Shown in pieces: positions 59,444 through 64,000 of a stretch of DNA of 64,000 bases; the first letter of the stretch is position 1, and every line of letters starts with the position of its first letter. A program made the position numbers and the translations under genes. The stretch is from contig NZ_CP102951.1 in the NCBI RefSeq assembly GCF_024741815.1, positions 2,743,001-2,807,000 on the forward strand, read 5' to 3'. The DNA is from Pseudomonas sp. LS1212. GTDB lineage: Bacteria > Pseudomonadota > Gammaproteobacteria > Pseudomonadales > Pseudomonadaceae. The notes beneath the pieces are model-generated. The model saw nothing but the letters and a program-made list of their open reading frames with translations. It was not told the origin of the DNA and did no database searches.

Positions 59444-60199
59444 ATGATAAAAGCCGCCGAGCGCTCCGACATGAACCTGGACCATTGGCAGCAGCGAACC
59501 GATCTGGCCTGTGCCTTTCGTTGGGCTGCCAGGCTCGGCATGCACGAGTCGATCGCCAATCATTTCAGCGTGGCGGTCTCAAGCGACGGGCGTCAGTTTC
59601 TGATCAACCCGTATGGCAAGCACTTCTCGCGCCTCAGGGCCAGCGACTTGATAGTGGTCGATGCCGACGATCCGAGCACCCTGGATCGCCCCGATGCCCC
59701 CGACATCACCGCCTGGGCCTTACACAGTGCCCTGCACCGCAACCAGCCGCAGGCGCGCTGCATTCTGCACACGCACTCCAGGTATGCAACGGTGCTGGCG
59801 TGCCTGGCCGACTCGCGATTGCCGCCAATCGAGCAGAATTCAATGCGTTTTTTCGAGCGGGTGGCCATCGACGAAGGCTTCGACGGCATGGGCCTGGGTG
59901 ACGAGGCGCAACGGGTCAGTCTGCTGCTGGACAGCAAGCCGATCCTGTTGATGGGCAACCATGGACTGCTGGTCGCGGCACCGAGCATTGCCCAGGCATT
60001 CGACGACCTGTACTACTTCGAGCGCGCCTGCGAGACCTACATCACTGCATTATCGACGGGGCTGCCCTTGCGTATTGCCAGCGACGAGGTCGCCCGCAAG
60101 ACTGCGCGGCAGTGGCTGGATTATCCGGGGTTTGCCGAGAAGCATTTTGCAGCGCTGATGGGGATTCTGGATGAGGAGGAGCCTGGATATCGCGGTTGA
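59444..60199 (+). CDS. Class II aldolase/adducin-family protein
   Basis: 251 residues from ATG 59444 (AAGGGGAAA just upstream); the frame is open further up. Zinc-ligand histidines in CILHTHSRYATVLA and in LLMGNHGLLVAAPS, with NHFSVAV near the N-terminus, are the aldolase II pattern. Members act on phosphosugars or as decarboxylases/dehydratases; substrate unknown. It stands alone on the plus strand in a quaternary-amine gene region. Confidence 0.88.
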   Translation: MIKAAERSDMNLDHWQQRTDLACAFRWAARLGMHESIANHFSVAVSSDGRQFLINPYGKHFSRLRASDLIVVDADDPSTLDRPDAPDITAWALHSALHRNQPQARCILHTHSRYATVLACLADSRLPPIEQNSMRFFERVAIDEGFDGMGLGDEAQRVSLLLDSKPILLMGNHGLLVAAPSIAQAFDDLYYFERACETYITALSTGLPLRIASDEVARKTARQWLDYPGFAEKHFAALMGILDEEEPGYRG

Positions 60200-60245
60200 A
60201 TGTTATTGCGGGCGCTGCGCGCCCGAGCGTCGCAGCGGCGCACCG

Positions 60246-60304
60246 AGCCTGCGGCAGCGGCTTGGGTTCGGCGTCACACGGGCATGTAGCCGCTGCCGCA
60301 GGCT
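60246..60304. repeat. REP doublet (REPIN-like)
   Basis: AGCCTGCGGCAGCGGCT (60246-60262) and its exact complement (60288-60304) face each other across 25 bp. This is the core of the common Pseudomonas REP sequence. Located between convergent genes. Confidence 0.85.
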
Positions 60305-60350
60305 GTCGCAGAGGCACACCAGCCCGACCGCACAGCGGTCGCAGCTATTT

Positions 60351-61442
60351 TCAATCCTTCACCGTCGTCTGCCTGGGCTCCCTACCCAACGGCTGACGCA
60401 TCACCGGCGCCGTCCAGGTCTGGCTGCGATCCTCGCTCGGCGGGCAGCCGAACCGGGCGCGGTAGGCCCGGGAGAAATGCTCCAACGAGCCGAACCCGGA
60501 GCTGGCCGCGACCTGCGCCACGCTCAGCTTGGTCTGCTGCAGCAGGCTATGGGCCTTGGCCAGGCGCAACGCAATGTAGTACTTGAGTGGCGACAGCCCG
60601 GTGTAGTGCTTGAACTGTCGCTCCAGCTGGCGTTGGGACAGCCCGACCCGGCTGGCAATTGCCTCGCAATCGAGCGGCTCTTCCAGCGCCTGTTCCATCA
60701 GCATCACTGCCCGGCGCATCTTGCCGCTGTAGAGCCGGGTGTTGGACTGGTCACCGTCGAGTTGATTTTGAGCCGGCTCACGCACCCGCCCGACCAACAG
60801 GTGCATGCCGATTTCCCGGGCCAGGTCGCTGTCGATACTTTGCCCAAGCCAGCCCAGCATCATGTCCAGGGTGGTGGTGGCGCCGGCGCAGGTCAGGCGC
60901 TGGCGTTGCAATGTATAGAGCTGAGGCTTGGCCTGTACGCGCGGATAGCTTTCCTGGAACCCCTGCAGGTTGTCCCAGTGAACCGCCGCCTCATAGCCAT
61001 CGAGTACCCCGGCGGCGGCGAGCAGTTCGGTGCCGGTTTCCACACCGGCCAGCACCGCGCCGAACAGCGCCTGCTTCCTCAGCCAGCTTTTGAGCAGATG
61101 GTTCTGGCTGTGCTTGTGGACATCGAAGCTGGCGATGACGAAGCAGACATCGAAACCTTGCTCGGTCTGGATTGCAGCCTGGGCCATGCTCGACACGCCA
61201 TTGCTGGCCTGCACCGGCTGGCCGTCCAGAGACAGCAGGGTCCACTCAAACAGCGATCGCTGGGCCAGCCAATTGGCGATCGCCAAGGGTTCGAGGATCG
61301 CCGCCAGGCCCAGGTTGGAAAACGACGGCAGCATCAACACGGCAATACGCAACGGATCTGCACCTTGCTGCCGCCAATCCACTCCACCCACGCCTGATCC
61401 GTTGCTCATGCTGCGCCTCTGCGTATCAAGGGTTGCTGTCAT
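60351..61442 (-). CDS. GlxA/GbdR-type AraC-family regulator
   Basis: 363 residues from ATG 61442, overlapping the stop of the upstream GMC gene (ATGA). The N-terminal DJ-1/PfpI-like domain (LRIAVLMLPSFSNLGLAAIL, AAGVLDGYEAAVHWDNLQGF) is followed by a C-terminal AraC HTH pair (IASRVGLSQRQLERQFKHYT, VAQVAASSGFGSLEHFSRAY). GbdR and CdhR, with this architecture, control glycine betaine and carnitine catabolism in Pseudomonas. Coupled to a choline-dehydrogenase-like gene, it probably regulates this local set. Confidence 0.9.
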   Translation of the reverse strand: MTATLDTQRRSMSNGSGVGGVDWRQQGADPLRIAVLMLPSFSNLGLAAILEPLAIANWLAQRSLFEWTLLSLDGQPVQASNGVSSMAQAAIQTEQGFDVCFVIASFDVHKHSQNHLLKSWLRKQALFGAVLAGVETGTELLAAAGVLDGYEAAVHWDNLQGFQESYPRVQAKPQLYTLQRQRLTCAGATTTLDMMLGWLGQSIDSDLAREIGMHLLVGRVREPAQNQLDGDQSNTRLYSGKMRRAVMLMEQALEEPLDCEAIASRVGLSQRQLERQFKHYTGLSPLKYYIALRLAKAHSLLQQTKLSVAQVAASSGFGSLEHFSRAYRARFGCPPSEDRSQTWTAPVMRQPLGREPRQTTVKD

Positions 61443-63100
61443 CTTGGCTGGCTGCGCCAATGCGGATGAATCCATACCGGTACCTGGGCCTTGGGCAATG
61501 GTGGCAGATTGAGAATCATATCGCTGGCCTTCTCCGCAATCATCACCGTCGGCGCGTTGGTGTTGCCGCTGACGATAGTCGGCATGATCGAGGCGTCGAT
61601 CACCCTCAACCCTTCCAGGCCATGCACCCGAAGTTCCGGGTCGACCACCGCCTCCGGATCGCTGGCCGGGCCCATCTTGCAGGTGCCGCTGGCATGGTAA
61701 CCGGTTTCCGTCACCCTCCGGGCCCAGGCGTCCAGCTCGCTATCGCTGTACGCCGAAGGGCCTGGCAACAGCTCGGCGCCCTTGAGCTCGCGCATGGCCG
61801 GCTGATCCATGATTTCCCTGACCAGCCGGGCGCCTGCGCGCATGTCATTACGGTCCTGCTCGGTCTTCAGGTAATTGAACAGGATGCGCGGCGCATGACG
61901 CGGGTCGGCGCTTTTCAACGTAACGCTACCCAGGCTGGTCGGACGCATCAAGTCGATGTGGATCTGGAAGGCATGGGCAGGTACCAGGTCCACGCTGCCT
62001 GGCTGCACGGCCAACGGCATGAAGGTCAGCTGCAGATCAGGGTGTTCGACCCCGGCCCGCGAGCGGATGAAAGCCCCGGCCTCGAAGTGGTTGCTCGCGG
62101 CCAGCCCGTCGTGGCTGACAAACCAGCGCGCGCCTATCCACCACTTGCCCGGTGCCCGGGTCCAGGGGTAGATGGACACCGGTTTTTTGCACAGGTACTG
62201 CACCACGGCATCCGGATGGTCATTCAAGCGTCGCCCTACCCCGGGCAAATCATGCTGCGCTGGCAGGCCCAACGCACGGATCTCGTCGACCGGGCCCACC
62301 CCGGAGAGCAACAGCAATTGTGGCGAATTGATCGCCCCGGCGGTCAACAATACTTCGCGGCGGGCATGGGCCCGGTGCACCTGGCCGTTCTGTTCATACT
62401 CGATGCCCACGGCGCGGCGCCCTTCAAACAGAATGCGCAACGCCAACGCGCCGGTGGCGACGGTGACATTGCCGCGCGCCATGGCCTGCGCCAGATAACC
62501 CCGGGCCGTGCTCCAGCGGCGCCCCTTGCGGGTCGTGCGGTCGACCGGCCCAAAGCCTTCCTGGCGGTAGCCGTTGAGGTCGTTGCTTTGACCGTACCCG
62601 GCCTGCACGCCCGCCTGAACGAAGGCCGCGCACAACGGCGTGCTGATGTCACCCGGCGTTACATGCAAGTGCCCCCCGCCACCCCGGTAGGCGTCGGCGC
62701 CCTGGGCATGGTGCTGCGAGCGGATAAAGTAGGGCAAGACCTCCTGATAACTCCAACCGGTACAGCCCTGCTGCGCCCAGGCGTCGTAGTCGCGGGCATG
62801 GCCACGGACGTAGACCATGCCATTGATTGACGAAGAGCCGCCCAGTGTGCGCCCGCGCGGCGTGCCAATGCGCCGGTTATCCAGATAAGGTTCAGGCTCC
62901 GAGCTGTAGCTCCAGTTGTAACGGGTGCCGCCAACAACCATGCCCACGGCCGAGGGCATGTCGATGGTCCAGCTGCTGTCGACCGGGCCCGCTTCGAGCA
63001 GCAGTATCTTCACGCTCGGGTCGGCCCCGAGCCGGTTGGCCAGCACACAGCCGGCCGAACCCGCGCCCACAATCAGATAGTCGTATTGGTGTCCGGGCAT
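61439..63100 (-). CDS. GMC-family alcohol (choline-type) dehydrogenase
   Basis: 553 residues. FAD motif LIVGAGSAGCVLANRL; GMC signatures RGRTLGGSSSINGMVYVRGH and TAGAINSPQLLLLSGVGP; C-terminal SIMPTIVSGNTNAPTVMIAE with the His/Asn pair. Similar to BetA and other cytoplasmic GMC dehydrogenases. A Rieske oxygenase gene ends 28 bp upstream on the same strand, and an AraC-type regulator follows, so these three form one operon acting on a quaternary-amine alcohol (inference). Confidence 0.9.
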   Translation of the reverse strand: MPGHQYDYLIVGAGSAGCVLANRLGADPSVKILLLEAGPVDSSWTIDMPSAVGMVVGGTRYNWSYSSEPEPYLDNRRIGTPRGRTLGGSSSINGMVYVRGHARDYDAWAQQGCTGWSYQEVLPYFIRSQHHAQGADAYRGGGGHLHVTPGDISTPLCAAFVQAGVQAGYGQSNDLNGYRQEGFGPVDRTTRKGRRWSTARGYLAQAMARGNVTVATGALALRILFEGRRAVGIEYEQNGQVHRAHARREVLLTAGAINSPQLLLLSGVGPVDEIRALGLPAQHDLPGVGRRLNDHPDAVVQYLCKKPVSIYPWTRAPGKWWIGARWFVSHDGLAASNHFEAGAFIRSRAGVEHPDLQLTFMPLAVQPGSVDLVPAHAFQIHIDLMRPTSLGSVTLKSADPRHAPRILFNYLKTEQDRNDMRAGARLVREIMDQPAMRELKGAELLPGPSAYSDSELDAWARRVTETGYHASGTCKMGPASDPEAVVDPELRVHGLEGLRVIDASIMPTIVSGNTNAPTVMIAEKASDMILNLPPLPKAQVPVWIHPHWRSQPR

Positions 63101-63128
63101 CGCTCATCCTCCCCTGTCGTGAGCGGCC

Positions 63129-64000
63129 TCAGCACGCGTCCTGGCCATGAATGCCCTTGAACACCAGGCTGTGGAAATGGTGAACCAGGTGCTCGCTCTC
63201 ATTGCTGCGCTGGGCATCGATCATGTAGCGCCCCTGGTCGTAACCCCGGGAGTGCAAGCCTTTCTGCACCGAAATGTTCAGGGCGATGTCTTCGGGTCCC
63301 AGGTCTTCGTTCATCCAGCGCATGCAGGCCTTGCTCACTTCGGCGGTCTGCTCGTGGGTCGAGTAATAGCCGAAGCGCAAGAGCGAACGCTCGGCATCGA
63401 GTGGGATCATCATGAACGTGCCGAGGAACTCGGAATACGGGAAGGTGTAGAAAGTGTTGTTCGGCCACAGGCCGATATTGAAGAAACATTCCTGGGGATT
63501 GCGCTCGCTTTTCAAGTCCACGCCATAGGCGTTTTGCGCCTCCAGGTTGGCGGGCGCGATGTAGGTCCACCAATTCTCGCGCTTGGTCAGCTTGTAGCCC
63601 TTGAAGTCGATCAGCTTGGCCAGGTCGATATGGCAAGGCCCGGACAACTTGAAATGGTAGCCCTCGATGGAGTTGTCCATGATCACCTTCCAGTTGGCCG
63701 GCACGATCACGTCCTGCTCTTCGATCAGGCGCATCTTGTCCATATCGGGGAAAACCCGGTGCATTTCCTCGTCCGCGCCAGGAAAGAGTTCTGCCAGCGC
63801 AGGCGCCTCGGGGTCAAGGTTGAAGTAGATGAAACCGCCGAGTTCTTCGATGCGGATTTGCGGAATGTTGAAGTCTTGCTTGTCGAAATTCTTGATGCGC
63901 TCGCAACGCGGCGCACTGCGCAGGCTGCCGTCCATTTCGTAGCACCAGGAGTGATACGCGCAGCGCACCACGCCGCCGGAGTTGCCACGGCGCGAGTCCA
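63129..64000 (-). CDS. Rieske non-heme iron oxygenase alpha subunit (5' end outside the window)
   Basis: About 290 residues of the C-terminal part; the frame is open to the window edge. RGNSGGVVRCAYHSWCYEMD contains the second pair of Rieske ligands. The mononuclear-iron site is in IMDNSIEGYHFKLSGPCHID. The order resembles ring-hydroxylating oxygenases and choline/carnitine-type monooxygenases; the neighbouring choline-like genes favour a trimethylamine-type substrate. The first Rieske motif lies beyond base 64000. Confidence 0.88.
   Translation of the reverse strand, partial: DSRRGNSGGVVRCAYHSWCYEMDGSLRSAPRCERIKNFDKQDFNIPQIRIEELGGFIYFNLDPEAPALAELFPGADEEMHRVFPDMDKMRLIEEQDVIVPANWKVIMDNSIEGYHFKLSGPCHIDLAKLIDFKGYKLTKRENWWTYIAPANLEAQNAYGVDLKSERNPQECFFNIGLWPNNTFYTFPYSEFLGTFMMIPLDAERSLLRFGYYSTHEQTAEVSKACMRWMNEDLGPEDIALNISVQKGLHSRGYDQGRYMIDAQRSNESEHLVHHFHSLVFKGIHGQDAC

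Noticed and set aside
59305..59901. 198-codon plus-strand ORF overlapping the aldolase-family gene
   Set aside because: Out-of-frame shadow; the 59444 frame has the aldolase histidine motifs.

Overview
The window reads as chromosomal DNA of a Pseudomonas-type gammaproteobacterium. Supporting signs are the mcl-PHA genes phaC and phaG, an EF-G gene, Pseudomonas-style REP sequences and, at 55973-56000, a 28-bp site matching the XerCD dif site of the chromosome terminus. The segment is accessory-rich and scarred: many genes are intact, but insertion-sequence, ICE and phage-like remnants and truncated duplicates lie between them. Everything here comes from reading the sequence; no searches were run.

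Layout. 1-5.9 kb: the 3' end of an EF-G gene, a long perfect inverted repeat, then a two-gene operon for a secreted multicopper oxidase and a SCO1/cytochrome c fusion. 5.9-8.6 kb: a class II PHA synthase and a phaG whose start region is frameshifted. 8.6-12 kb: a small unknown gene, an IS3 scrap, and a phosphoribosyltransferase / hydrolase / broken phosphoribosyltransferase group.

12-29 kb is the most unusual region. Two paralogous minus-strand operons (A, 12.0-16.7 kb; B, 20.5-25.8 kb) each encode a Tat-leader small subunit, a GMC flavoprotein dehydrogenase, TPP-dependent E1 alpha and beta, a free-standing 77-residue lipoyl-domain protein and a minimal E2 acyltransferase. The E2 gene is truncated in A and intact in B. 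An AcoR-type sigma-54 activator lies between them. A VOC-family gene, a lipoate-ligase-like gene and a second-type lipA follow. Both operons, the ligase gene and lipA have -24/-12 (GG-N10-GC) promoters, and TTACA-N2-TGTAA palindromes lie upstream of A, B and the VOC gene. The whole looks like one regulon: extracytoplasmic alcohol oxidation coupled to an acetoin-dehydrogenase-like cleavage, with its own lipoylation supply. The substrate is unknown.

29-30.5 kb is a graveyard: an IS21 fragment, a GMC fragment and a DMT-transporter fragment.

30.5-55.7 kb is a betaine/imino-acid catabolic island: Rieske demethylase and reductase, a ProVW-type ABC transporter and binding protein, N-methylproline demethylase (StcD-like), ETF, ETF-quinone oxidoreductase and glutathione-dependent formaldehyde dehydrogenase. 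It also carries a two-subunit AcnX-type cis-3-hydroxyproline dehydratase, an Ldh2-family imine reductase, a ProC-like reductase, an amidase and two unrelated DMSP-lyase-family proteins (DddP and a cupin). Two LysR regulators and one TetR regulator accompany them. Proline betaine would be demethylated twice to proline, with formaldehyde and electrons handled by enzymes in the cluster; cis-3-hydroxyproline would also reach proline.

55.7-57.5 kb is the dif region, with a 25-bp-arm palindrome, a truncated antitoxin, an AbrB-like ORF and a secretin fragment. 57.5-64 kb is a second quaternary-amine region: a choline/betaine binding protein, an aldehyde dehydrogenase pseudogene with two internal deletions, a class II aldolase-fold protein, a GlxA/AraC-type regulator, a choline-dehydrogenase-like GMC enzyme and a Rieske oxygenase running off the window.
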